NCBI GenBank assembly: GCA_030761205.1
Contig: JAULJL010000003.1
Span: 34,744,801 to 34,808,800 of the forward strand
Length of the DNA: 64,000 nt
Direction: 5' to 3'
Source of the DNA: Fremontodendron californicum
Taxonomy: Eukaryota; Streptophyta; Magnoliopsida; Malvales; Malvaceae
The notes beneath the pieces are model-generated. The model did not search any database. It was not told the DNA's origin and saw only the letters and a program-made list of their open reading frames with translations. Of the stretch, positions 1 to 11,129 are shown one piece after another (position 1 is the first letter of the stretch; each line of letters starts with the position of its first letter). The translations under genes were made by a program, and so were the position numbers.

Positions 1-3000
1 ACATACAATCTTTTATCACTTGCCATAGGAAGAGCAAATATGACACCTTCATGATACAAATTACAGGAATCTTTTTACCCTCTTCCTATTCGGTTCATAC
101 ATAATTTAGTATTGAAGCCAGAAACACATCCAGGTTTGAGAGTTAAGTATAATAACTTACAGTCATTGGGTTTGGATCCAAGATTCGAGTTATCAATTTC
201 ATTGCACTAAAAGATAGCCAAGGGGGGCAAGAGAATTCAGCTACTGAAATCTGCACATTTGGAAAACGAGAGTGAAAAACAGGCAATGAATAACAATGGA
301 TAACTGTAACATGCAATTAGGAAATGCTCACCTTTTTGTACAGGTTCATAAGATTAGAATCATCAAAAGGCAAGTATCCTGCAAGCAAGACAAAGAGTAT
401 CACGCCACATGACCAGAGGTCTGCAGTTGCCCCATCATAGCCTCTATCATTAAGGACCTATATATGAAGACAGCAAAATTGTTAATAACCAGGGTTTCTA
501 AGGGGTTACAAATGCTGGAAGAAAATTAGTGTGATTAAATAAGGTTCCACACCTCAGGAGCGACGTAATTTGGTGTTCCACAGGTAGTGTGAAAGAGACC
601 ATCATCCTAAAAATTCAACTTTGGATTAGGAATATTTGTCGATGTTCTAAAAGCCATCAAAGACAAATAGGGATAGAACAAGTCTTACACAGTTACAGAA
701 TCAGTTACATCAGGATTCAGGAGTTTAAAAAACTTACACAAATACTTAATAAGTAGATAAATAACATGGATAACAGAATATCAATAATTTTAAATAAGCA
801 TGTGTTTCATTATTCACAAGCTTTAAGGTCACCAAGCTCAAATCTCGTTTACAATTACATACAGTTACGTAGAGAGAATGATCTATGAAGAAAATTTATC
901 TTCTCATCAAGAATGACCAAACTAAAAAATGAGGACAACATCTATCACATGCTTTAGTAGTTCGGCCTTAACCAAATTATCTCACTAATAATACCCAATT
1001 CACACTTTTCTCATTTAAAAGTATACATTTTCTAAAAAACAGAGCCTTTTCCATATTCAGACATGAGTAGTGGCAAGTAACTTGAAATGGTGATGTCTAA
1101 GAATCACTATTTTCTATGGCAGAAAGAAGATGATTGATTCTATCATAGTTGTATCAGAAACAAATTAATTTCTTTCATATTTTTTTTTTTCCAAAGAAGT
1201 TAAAACTAAAACTTTCATCATATATGTTATGTGACAATTCAACATGCTCGTATGGAACTTTTTGTCCTTTCAACAACTCTGAAGGCCCAAAGGTCATGAT
1301 ATTATTTCCGACCAATTGCTAAAGAAAGTAGCTTTTATTCTAAACTCCCCAAGCTTGACAATAAACAAGATGTCAATAATTACATAATTCTTCATCTTTT
1401 TCGTGCTTTTTGTTTAAAAATCCTCTGATTAAAAGATGCTTTCACTTTCCACTCATTGTCACCAATATTCATTTGCCTTTCCACTCCACAAAACTTTTAC
1501 TTTATAAGACCTTCACCATCAACAAGATAGGGATAGAACAAATTTGAATGACTTCGCAGTTCAAACGAAAAGGTTGAAGTCTCAAGAGAGCTTGAGCTTT
1601 CAGATATCAAAGCTTCATAACTACCCATCATGTAGAAGGAAAAAAAGGATATCATAATTACCCGGACTTGCTGAGACAGTGCACTCAATCCAAAGTCAGA
1701 AACTTTGAGGTTACCATAAGCATCCAAAAGCAAATTTTCAGGCTGCAACAAATTCAAGAGAAAATATAAATGAACTTTGTTTCCTGAAAGCATAACATGC
1801 ATGCATGCATAAACATATTCTTCCTTAAAGGGTGCCAACTTAAAATACCTTCAGGTCCCTATGGTAGACACCCCTGCTATGACAATAATCAACAGTATTA
1901 ATGAGCTGCTGGAAGTATCTCCGTGCCTCATCTTCTATCATCCGTCCATGGTTTACCTTCATATAAGAAATGGTTAAAGGCATATGCAATGTAAAGCCAC
2001 GTGAATGGAAAGAAACATTCATTTGCTAGTAATTATCTACAAATAAGCAATGCCGATACTAGAAAACAAATTAGTGCAGCTCAAGGATTAAAGAGATCCA
2101 CGAGCAGGAATGAGAACCTTACATATATGCAGTCACAAGTTCCTAAATCATATTGGGATGGTTGAACTTCAATTAATTATCCAATGTGAAAATCCCTGGT
2201 TGTCATTAAATAAATAAAAAAAGAAAAGGAATGTCCAAGATTTCAACAACTCACAATTTTATCAAAGAGCTCTCCCCCGGTAACGAACTCCAAAACAATA
2301 AATATCTTTGTCTTGCTTCCCATCACCTGAAAAGAAAACATACACAATAATTTGAGAAATAATGTAAAGCTTGTTGCTTGTATGCTTTTCTTCCATATAA
2401 GTGACACATAGAACATCATGAGGCATTATCTTAAAGAAGTTGCTACACACCCAAAGCTCTATCAATCTTTCTAATAATACATGATTGAAAGCTTCAACGA
2501 TAGTTTTCTCTAGATATTTAATTGTTGTAGACCAACAATTATTAACTGATTCATGAGGATTCTACTCCTTTGAAGTCTCAAAGTATAAGATAAGAAGGCA
2601 AGACGAAACCATGTAGCAAGAAGAACAGATAACGAGAAGTTCTTAGGTTGGTTCTATGCAGGCATTGCAAGAGATTGGTTATTAAAAATGGTTTGCATGC
2701 TGCTCTTTCATCTTAACCATATGCCAAAGCATATGTGGACTGGGTGCATACATGTGCACACAGTTTGCAAACGTACATAAGCAAGCTACAAAAGAAAGTA
2801 AATAAATCTTTCAGATACTAGTACTTGTTTTTTGTTCTAAGACTTAATAAAGATAGATACTAACAAATAAAAAGCCAAAATTTTCATATAATGTTCAAGC
2901 TTGGAGAAAGAAACATGATATCTCCATATTGAGATATCATGCCACCCATATTACTGCTAAAGGGAAAAATTAAGAAGGGAGGCTTTGTTTCACAATAGAA

Positions 3001-3604
3001 GGTTCTGAAAAATAGTATCAAATCTCCAACCCACTATTGAGAAATATAGATTTTACAGTACAAACCATTAACTTACTCTAATCAAAACAAGAAAAGGAAG
3101 AGCAACTCAACCCGAACACACAGAGAGAAAGAGAGGGAAACCTCATATAAACGGACAACATTTGGATGCTTTATCAACTTCATTGTTGCTATTTCCCGCT
3201 TGATCTGCAAAAAGGAGCAGAAAAAACATCTCAGAAATCTAATACAATATCTGAAGTATAGAAATTACTTTCATAAAATGTGATTATAATGGTTTTGAGA
3301 AACTGTGAAAATAGAAGCATGGAGGAGGTTTTGAACATCATTTAAAATCAAAATCCTTCTCAAATCATAAAGAAAAATGAGTTTAGAAGAAGAGATAAGG
3401 GTAAGCAGAGAAAGAGAATGGTTCAAAAGAAACCTGTTCAGCCATCTTGTGCTTGAGAACCTTCTCTTTATCAAGGATCTTAAGTGCCACAGGTTCCCCA
3501 GTCTCAGAATTTCTTGCAAACTTCACTTTAGCAAATGTCCCCTCCCCAATAGTCCTTCCCACCTCATATTTACCCACACGACGCTTAATTTTAGGTTGAC
3601 TCAT
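1..3604 (-). CDS. CIPK3: CBL-interacting protein kinase, CIPK3-like (3' end outside window)
   Basis: Ser/Thr kinase of the SnRK3/CIPK family, which decodes calcium through CBL sensor proteins. Eight exons can be read: 3434-3604, 3142-3204, 2255-2326, 1849-1956, 1662-1742, 553-606, 332-457 and 161-250, all with GT/AG junctions. They give 255 residues, the kinase domain only. Visible: glycine loop GEGTFAKV (about 20-27), Lys42 in VALK, HRD at 134-136, DFG at 154-156 and APE at 181-183, then the substrate-lobe motif ILDPNPMT. The NAF/FISL and phosphatase-interaction regions lie beyond base 1. The start is the ATG at 3602-3604; the N-terminus KRRVGKYEVGRTIGEGTF and the intron-rich layout suit the CIPK3/9/23/26 clade, and CIPK3 is my best match from memory. 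A 5'UTR intron is likely (3664-4074). CIPK9 or CIPK26 orthology is the main alternative. Confidence 0.9.
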
Positions 3605-4200
3605 GCCTCTCACTATAACTTGAATTTTCTTCAACTAGTTCTGCAAGCTTTGAAACTCTCTTCCTGAGACAAATATCAAGATATAAAGTCCCAGACCAAC
3701 ATCTTTGTCACTCAATTTACACAACATCAATCATAAAAGAAAGACATAGAACACCAAAACATGTAGCAAAAGTAATGTTGAAAAACTTTAAGAAAAAAAA
3801 AAAAAAAAAGACAAGGTGAATATTCAATCTAAAAACTGCCCATTAACACAGAAAAAGAACATCCTTTAGAATATGCGAATATTAGTTCAATCAGAAACTT
3901 GCTGGAAAGTCAATTAGAAGCAAGAAAACTGATTTAACTCAAAAATGGAGGGAAGATGAAAATTAATTGCCATCGAAATGCCATCAAACATCAAAATAAA
4001 TATATGATACAGAAACAGAAAAAAAGGGTACATCCAGGTAAGTAAAACAGCCAAATAGATTATAAACTACCCACCTGCAAAACTCAAGTGATTTGCTAGC
4101 AACCTGAAAAATGCAGAGGCTTCTCTTTTTCTTTCAAATGATCGATTCCCTGGCAGCAGGAATCAGGCCAATTTAGCTAAGTAAAAACAAGCTTTTCTAC
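3605..4200 (-). promoter_or_regulatory. CIPK3-like 5'UTR with probable leader intron
   Basis: Upstream of the CIPK ATG the minus strand shows a good acceptor (TTTGTCTCAG before 3663) and, about 410 bases further up, a donor (TTTTGCAG then GTGGGTAG, exon edge at 4075). A leader exon at or above 4075 spliced to 3605-3663 is the simplest reading. The transcription start cannot be placed. Confidence 0.4.
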
Positions 4201-4660
4201 CAACCTTATATAGGATACCCAGCAAGTAGTAAATTGAAATAAACAAATGAATTAGTACATATAATATTTCCCACGAGAATCTTTTATTATTGCTTAAAAC
4301 CACAAAATTTTGTGTTGGGGTTAAAAAAAAATATGAACCTCAAAATATCATAACCAAAAAAAAATAATAAGTTAAGCTGCGAAAGCATGCATTACACATC
4401 CCAAAGTCATGAACTTTAAACTAATCAGCGACACTAAAGACAAAACAAACCAAGGAAGATAATCAAAGTCCATGACATTTTGCTGATTCAAGAAATTCAA
4501 GAATTACCTAGAAAAATAAAATTAAGTTTGGAGCTTGATTTGATTTTTCACAAGGGCAAGGTCAAGAAACATCAACCAACAGTCAAAATTTAATCTTTTA
4601 TGTACGTAAAGGTACAAGCTTCAAAGAAAATTCCATAACGGCTCTACAAAGTATAGAACT

Positions 4661-4679
4661 ATATATATATATATATATA
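4661..4679. repeat. (TA)n microsatellite
   Basis: Pure AT dinucleotide run upstream of the CIPK3-like gene. Confidence 0.9.
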
Positions 4680-7670
4680 CCATTATTAAGTATAATTAAA
4701 TAATAAAAAAGTGTATAATTGAAAGAATAAGAATTATTGAAAGAGAGAGAAAAGAAAAAGGAATATAGTTGAGAAGATTGGATAAGAAAGAAAAGAAAGG
4801 GTAGGGAGGAATTATGGAAAAACTGGCTTTTGAGTTAGATCAAGAGTCAAATATAAAAGCAAATAGCCAAATTAAAAGACTTTGATGATCATCGTCTCAG
4901 CTGCTGAGCTGCTGCTACAACCAGACAAAGTTTTACCTGCTGCTACTTAAATCTCTTTTTAAACTGGCAAATTGGGTTATCTCTTAATTTCTTATTCATT
5001 AAAAATAGCAAAAAAAAAGTAACATTTTGGAAACGTTGTTGTTGGCTGTTGGTGGTGAAAGGCAACTGTAAACATAAATGATTGTAAGAGAAAGAGAAAT
5101 AAGGTCCACGCGTTGGCCAAAACACTGTCTCTCTCAATCAAGCCATTCTTACAGTGCATTTATGTCTGAAGGGGCCCTCAAAAACTACCCAACCTTAGAA
5201 CAACCAATATTATTTCCAACCCATGCTTTTAAGACAGACAATACCACTTTTATTATTGCCATTATTAATATCGCTGCCCTGCCTGTTTGAAATTTGACCT
5301 TTCATACTTCATACAATAAATTTTAAAATAATTTAAAACATGAGATTTAACGTGATTCATGCAATATTTTTTAATTTAATAGATGGTATTTAATAACTTT
5401 GATTTAGAATTTTTATATTTATATTTAGATTTTAGAATTTATTTTTTATTTTTGATTACATTTTTTTAAATTATTTTTAAATTTAAATTTAATTCAGTTA
5501 GTTCATACAATTATTTTTAAAAAAAAATTATATTTAACAAATTTAAAATTTAAATTTTAACACTTACAATCTCTTCTTTTATATGCTGCGATCTCCTTTG
5601 TATAATAATTTTTAAATAAATAATTTAATTTGTTTATCAAATCTTAGTTTAAAGTTATGAAATTTATATGAGATTTTTTTTATGTGCAAGTAGAGTAAGA
5701 TATAATATTATGGAGTAACTAAAAAAAGAAAAATTGAAAGGTGCATGTAATCCTAATAGTGCAAAATCAAATAAATAAATAAATAAATAAATAATCTTTA
5801 ATTAAAGTTTACTTACAAGTTTGTCATGAGGTATTTGATTGGTTTGAATAATTTCTTTCATATGTGATAAACATGCTCAAATTCAGCTCATTTATTAATA
5901 AATTTAATAAATAACTTATAATAGTCAAAAATACAATTGACTTAGTAATGTTTACATTTTGTTTTTTTACTTAAATTAAATGAATCTTTTAACAAATAGG
6001 AGATCAATATTATTAATTCAAAGAAATAAAACTAAAAAAAGGATGACAATGTGAAAGATTTAGAAACAAATTTGACGACAATGAAAACTTAGAAACAAAG
6101 AATAATGAAGATTTTGGAGATCTACTATAACGATTTTTGAGTGAGACTCAATTGGTATTTTTTTAAATGTTTAAAATTATTATCTTATTTTGTCTTTTAG
6201 TGAAAGTAAAAGAGTTTTTTTATAAGGATCTATGGGATATTTTTTTTTCAAAAATCCAATTTTTTTAATTTTATTTTATTTTTAGTGAGGATAAAATAAT
6301 TTTTTACTTGAAATGATTTGAAGAAAAAAAAAAAACTTAGCGGAGAGAGAAAAAGGGATGGGGGAGAAGAGAGAGAATAATAGAGGAGAAAAAAAAATTA
6401 AAATAAGATTTTTATTAATTATTTTTATTTTATTTTTAAATAATGTATTTAAATGATTAGTCCACACGTTCACTCGCATATTGATTTAAGATTGTATACG
6501 GCTTCAAGAAAAAATAAAAAAAGAAATTTATTTTATTAATTATTAATTATTTTTATTAATTTATTTATAAATAATGCATTTAAAGGGGTTGGTCCGTAAG
6601 TTGACTCGCGGGTCAATTTAGGATCCGTATTCGACCGATTCCGAAAAAAGTTAAAAAAGTTAATTTTATTTTAATTTTAAATGATGTATTTAAAGGAACT
6701 GATTCGCATGTTGACTCGTTGGTCGATTTAAAATTAGTTTTTGATCCTCTCGAGAAAAAAAATTAAAAAAAAAAAAAAAAAAAACAAACTTGCTGCTAAC
6801 CTATGCGAGAAAATCAACCATACGAGAGAATAAATCCGCAATTTTATTTTATTTATTTATTATTTTTTACCTCTTATAAATAAAAATATACACTATACAA
6901 TAAAGTCTAAATATTTTTAAAAAATACATATAAATAACATTTGAAAATGTATTTATATTATGTAATTTATAAATAAACAATTATCATAAACTTAATTTTC
7001 ATAATTAATAAAATATTATTATATTAATATTATTATTTGATAAAATATAATTTAAAATTATTTTTTTATTATTAATTATAAAAATTATTATTATTTAATA
7101 AAAATATCCAACGAAAGCGGTAACTTAATTTTAGTTCTGATTAAAAGGGTGTGAATAGGAACTTGAATAATTTAGGAAAAAGAAAATTAGAGAAAAAAAT
7201 GAATTGGGTTGTGATTTATTTTGTTACTTTCAATTGCCATAAAGTCATAAAAAGAAAAACAAGAAGAGATTGTTCACTTGGTGAATGGCTTTTCCGTGAT
7301 TAAAAGCAGAATGGAAAAGGGCCAAAAATTATGTTCCACTAAACTAGAAGGCTGCCTGCCCTTCGTGGCGCAGCGGGTTTTGTAATATCAAAATTACACC
7401 TGTTAATTTGTATATGCATATTATATTATATCTCGTGTTTTTGTATTATATCAATCGTATAAACATAATCATAATTAAATTATTAAATATATTAAAATTT
7501 TAAACATAAATACATAGGTATATTAAACGTATTGCATTAATCGTGTTAATCGTATTAAATATATCGCATCATGTTTATTAAACATACCGTGTGCATATTA
7601 AATATATCACATCATGTTTATTAAACAATATATATATAAAAAAAATGAATTGAATTGAATTGAAAGAATG
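4680..7670. other. AT-rich intergenic spacer
   Basis: No coding region is supported. It holds an (AAAT)n tract at about 5768-5794, long poly-A/T runs and a degenerate three-copy repeat at about 6440-6760. Short predicted reading frames here are low-complexity and have no start or splice support. Confidence 0.7.
6440..6760. repeat. Degenerate tandem repeat, three units of about 110-130 bp
   Basis: Three successive segments each contain an ATG(T/C)ATTTAAA word followed by a GTTGACTCG-like block and a GATTTAAGAT/AATTTAGGAT-like block, then a poly-A/AT run. The shared words begin near 6441, 6571 and 6683. The units are diverged, so this is an old duplication or a degenerate element. Confidence 0.45.
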
Positions 7671-7675
7671 TAATC

Positions 7676-7899
7676 TAGACTTGGTAATACTAGATACGAG
7701 ACGAAAAAAATAACTAAAACATGCAACAAAATACTACATAAAAAAATAACACGAACACAATACGAATATACGAATGTCTCAAAATCTATAAAGTACGAAT
7801 TATTAACGTATCAAAATTTATATATATAAAATATTTTAAACACAATTATGATATTACAAAATATACAAATATAACACGGATACATGATTGACAAGTCTA
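7676..7899. mobile_element. hAT-type MITE, TAGACCTG family, complete copy
   Basis: A 224-bp element begins TAGACTTGGTAAT and ends with the inverse (ATTGACAAGTCTA), and is flanked by a perfect 8-bp direct repeat ATGTAATC at 7668-7675 and 7900-7907. It contains ACACGA-type subterminal words. An 8-bp target duplication is typical of the hAT superfamily. It has no coding capacity. Related sequences occur at 22690-22803, 35332-35527, 42222-42398 and 48326-49585. Confidence 0.8.
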
Positions 7900-7907
7900 A
7901 TGTAATC

Positions 7908-8640
7908 TGTGAGTGAGTGAACATTTTAATTAGTGGAAATAAGACAAAGCATGAGATTATAGTATCATAGATATTCAAATACTTAGTTTCAAACTAATTT
8001 AATATTTTTGAATATTTGATTAGCATCAGCATTGCATCATAAACATAGATAATGCTACTTTTATTTAAGGCTCTATATAAAGGCTTTATGCCATGTTATT
8101 ATGGATGCAAAAGAACTATAAATGCCAAAGATCAAGTGCTGCAAAGAGAATATCTAGTGTTTTGAGAGGAAACTTTGATGAAAACTCAAACTGAAGTCGA
8201 GTTGTAGTCAATTTTTCCATCAATATTCTGTCAATAAAATGATATCAGCTTGTTGTGAGCCTTTTATGTTAGATATATAATCAAAAGGAAGCAACTTGAT
8301 GAGTTTTCATGGAAGCATATATTTAGCCCTCCAAACTTGCAAAATCAAGTGTTGAAATATCTGTAAAAAGTGCATGGACAACCTGCTTAAGAGCCGGACA
8401 ACCCTCCTAATCCAGTCCGAATTGGATCGGACCTGAGTAAGAATTTTGATAATTCAGGCTGACCCGAATTATTATTCATTAAATAAAAAATTTTCATTTA
8501 AATTAAATTAAATTATATATTATATAAAAATATTAATATGAAAATATTTTTTAATTTTTTAATTTTTTTAATAATAAAATGGGTTTTTAGACCGGGCCCG
8601 ACCTGAAACGGACTTGTATAAGAAAAAAAAAAATCGATAC
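7908..8640. other. Intergenic, no gene seen
   Basis: AT-rich spacer. Around 8380-8620 there are GGACCTGA and GGGCCCGACCTG-like words flanking an AT-rich core, reminiscent of the GC-tipped MITEs elsewhere in this window, but no clean inverted termini or target duplication could be found. Confidence 0.5.
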
Positions 8641-8654
8641 ATGGTATGGCTTCC

Positions 8655-8786
8655 GTTATAAAAGTGCTTCAATATGAATTGGTTCATTTTCAAACCTGTA
8701 TTTTTTCTGTTAGTCTTGACAATAGGATTCAGGGAATTAACCTCAAAAAGCAAAATAAAGAAGTAAAAAAATCCATACTTTTAACC
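8655..8786. repeat. Direct repeat, copy 1 (partner at 9455-9594)
   Basis: About 130 bases beginning AAGTGCTTCAATATGAATTG are repeated in the same orientation about 800 bases downstream, at roughly 80 percent identity by eye. The similarity stops at the edge of the RPA-like exon (CATACTTTT), so the duplicated piece is the intron or flank of that exon. Confidence 0.6.
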
Positions 8787-8995
8787 AAAAATATAAGCAA
8801 ACAAAATCAAAATCACCAATACAGAACCAACACACAAAGAGTGAGGAGAAAGAGTGAGCCTAAAAACCTGCAAAAAAAAGCCCAAACAAACAATCCAAAG
8901 CTGCAAAACTGAAGCAAAAAGTAAACTTCTCGAATCACTAGTGAACACCAACAAAGATAAATAACAGCAGCACAACAAAATCAGATAAACATTTG

Positions 8996-9322
8996 TTTAG
9001 TATTGTTTAAGAATAGTTATTGAGGTCAAAAGTTATTTTTTTTCGTAAATACAATGTTAAACAGATAAAACAATTTAACTTCTGTTGTTGAAACCATGGT
9101 TTGAAAAACCAAAGCAAAAAGCAAAAAAAAATAGCTTTTGTGCTTTAAAAACTGGCTTTTGGATAAAATGACTTTAGTATCCTTCCCTACAATACTTTTT
9201 CACAGCAATGTCAAATACTTAAAAAATTTTAAATCACAGTTTTTCAACTTACTTTTTAAACACACTTTTTTCAACCCAAACTTTTTTCAACTCAAGCTTT
9301 TTCCAAGAGCAATGCTAAACTA
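8996..9322. mobile_element. Possible degenerate MITE
   Basis: The segment starts GTTTAGTATTGTTTAAG and ends AGCAATGCTAAACTAG, which are imperfect inverted repeats, with AAGC/GCTTTT-rich subterminal sequence typical of small dicot TIR elements. I found no convincing target-site duplication. The 61-aa reading frame inside it is low-complexity. Confidence 0.35.
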
Positions 9323-9454
9323 GCCCTAAGTCTTACAGTTTGCAGAACTTCATCAATCTAGAACTGAAAATTAACACAACAAACAAAGGCATAATAGAGT
9401 TGTTAATTTGACTTCTTTTTTGTTAGCCACCAAACACTCATGTTGATTTGGGCC

Positions 9455-9594
9455 CTCAAGTGCTTCAACATGAATTGATTCATTTTTAAACCTGTACCTT
9501 TTTATAATTATTTAAGCAATATAAGTCTTAGACAACAGGATTCAGGGAACCAACATCAAAATGCAATATAAAGACGTAAGAAATTTCATACTTT
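9455..9594. repeat. Direct repeat, copy 2
   Basis: Partner of 8655-8786; it differs by substitutions and a small insertion (TATAATTATTTAAGCAAT region). It lies immediately 3' of the RPA-like exon on the minus strand. Confidence 0.6.
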
Positions 9595-10038
9595 TGCTTC
9601 AGTTGTTGGGTTTCTGGTATGTCCAAGTCTGTGTAAAGTTTTGTTCCAAAGCAAGAGGCTACATACGATTCGCCTACAATGGTAATCGAATCAACCATGA
9701 AAAAAGAGTTAGCATAAGCACAAATACTGAATGAAAAACACAGTAAACACTGAAAAGCTATGTTATTCGGATTCGGGTGTGAGTGTCGGATACAGATATG
9801 TTCAATTTTTTCAAAATTTTAATATATTTGGAGGATTCTTGAAAGATAAAATCCTCATACTCATATCTAGATATGCGTCGGAAACGGGTGTCGGACACAG
9901 ATACTTCAAGAAAAATAAAAAGTCAGAACAACATAGTTGAAAGGAATAGAGTGTAATATCACCTTTATAGCTCTTGATAATTGTTCCAGCAAGAATGAGA
10001 ACTGGGTTTCGAATGTCTTGACAAAGTTGTTTTTTCAT
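9592..10038 (-). pseudogene. Replication protein A-like OB-fold fragment
   Basis: Two minus-strand exons can be joined with canonical sites: 9963-10038 and 9592-9673. The first encodes DIRNPVLILAGTIIKSYKG, the second ESYVASCFGTKLYTDLDIPE. From memory, the pattern 'P-V-(I/L)-(I/L)-...-(V/I)-K-x-(Y/F)-x-G ... F-G-T-K-L-(Y/F)-x-(N/D)-x-(D)-I-P-E' is the DNA-binding OB-fold of the plant RPA1-like (Rpa70) family, many copies of which travel with Helitrons. Only about 50 residues remain and there is an in-frame stop just upstream of the first exon, so I treat it as a remnant. The intron contains a hAT MITE (9758-9936). A possible 5' leader exon (donor CAG/GTACTTTG near 19395) would lie on the far side of the retrotransposon, suggesting the element split a former gene. 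Confidence 0.45.
9758..9936. mobile_element. hAT-type MITE, CTATGTTRCTC family, copy A
   Basis: This 179-bp element starts CTATGTTATTCGGATTCGGG and ends with the inverse AGAACAACATAG. Flanks are CTGAAAAG and TTGAAAGG, an imperfect 8-bp duplication (6 of 8). Internal GTGTCGGA words recur in both halves. Copies B and C with exact duplications are at 40456 and 53347. Confidence 0.75.
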
Positions 10039-10343
10039 CGATTAAATAAGAACAATAAACCTAGAAGAACATATATAATTGAAAACTGAAAATCACATCA
10101 CCTTGAGGCAAGTAAAAATGAAAACAAAACAAATAGCTAATTGCAAGAACAGTTAGTTACCAGAAAACAGCTTGCAAGGAAACACCAACTTGAGCAAAAA
10201 GAAGAAATAACAACCAATTCGCCATAAGAAGAAATTTCTTCTCCAAATACATGTAAAGAAAATCATATATGCAAAGGGGAAAAATCTTGAACATCAAGAA
10301 ATAAGTCCGAAACATGAAAAACATAGTATTTAAAGATGAAAAC

Positions 10344-10650
10344 TCTTACAACCTGAAACATGATGGTTCAGATATTTTATCGTTTTATGCATAATTAAAA
10401 TCGTTTTGTAATAGGTCATTAATTGCCTTTTTGAAATTTTGTTTAAATGTTTTATTCATGTTGCTGAGTTAGCATTCTGTTATGAAAAGCAATATAGGTA
10501 CTGTTGCTGTGTGATCATCAACACACTGGCATTTTACCAAAATTCTCTCCACTATCTATGATTCTCTAATTCTCTCTCTTTTCTCTCACATTTCTCTTAT
10601 TTTCTTATATTTCTTATTCTTTTCTTCTAGATTCGGATCGATCTGCAACA
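10344..10650 (+). repeat. Left LTR of the gypsy element
   Basis: Starts TCTTACAACC (the expected TG is mutated) and ends ATCTGCAACA. It aligns along its full length with 18777-19076, including the shared TTTTATCGTTTTATGCATAA block and the TCTCTCTTTTCTCTC region before the end. Confidence 0.92.
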
Positions 10651-10651
10651 C

Positions 10652-10663
10652 TGGTATCAGAGC
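10652..10663 (+). other. Primer-binding site
   Basis: TGGTATCAGAGC immediately after the left LTR is complementary to the 3' end of plant initiator methionine tRNA, the usual primer of this class. Confidence 0.9.
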
Positions 10664-10701
10664 TTCACGACCTGGCTAAGGCAGAAGGAACAACCACCAG
10701 G

Positions 10702-11124
10702 ATGAAAAAGGAGGTCGGCTAGCTGCAGAAGAAAGTTGATAGGATTGACGCTAAGTTGGAGATCACCAAGGAGCAGTTAAAATCTGAGCTGCGTTCTGAG
10801 ATGCAAGTGGGTTTGGAAAACTTGGGAATGGAAATGAGAAATATGTTTGAGCAAATGATGCAAAAAATGCAAGGCTCCATAAAGATGTTTGGGGCTAAAC
10901 AGTCTGAAGAAGTTGATTTTTCTAGGTCCAAATCGAAGACAGCCGTAAGAGATGACAACGTTACCAACAAGGGGTCAGGGTTACATGAGATGTTAGAGGG
11001 ATCTCGGATCCAAACAAAATACTCTAAGATCGAGTGTCCCAAATTCAATGGTGCAGAGTTTCGAGGTTGGCTCCTCAAGATGGAACAGTTATTTGAAGTT
11101 GATCAAACACAGGAGCAGGACAAG
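10702..11124 (+). pseudogene. gypsy gag, N-terminal part
   Basis: Capsid-precursor region. A coiled, Lys/Glu/Met-rich stretch is followed by the capsid motif KIECPKFNGAEFRGWLLKME, a signature of plant gypsy Gag just ahead of the capsid core. A stop lies just after the first ATG at 10702, so an intact start is missing. The frame is cut at 11129 by a solo LTR and a MITE; the remainder of gag resumes at about 12935. Confidence 0.8.
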
Positions 11125-11129
11125 GTCAG

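Noticed and set aside
3377..3667. Plus-strand 96-aa frame over CIPK3 exon 1
   Set aside because: Antisense shadow of the kinase exon and its leader.
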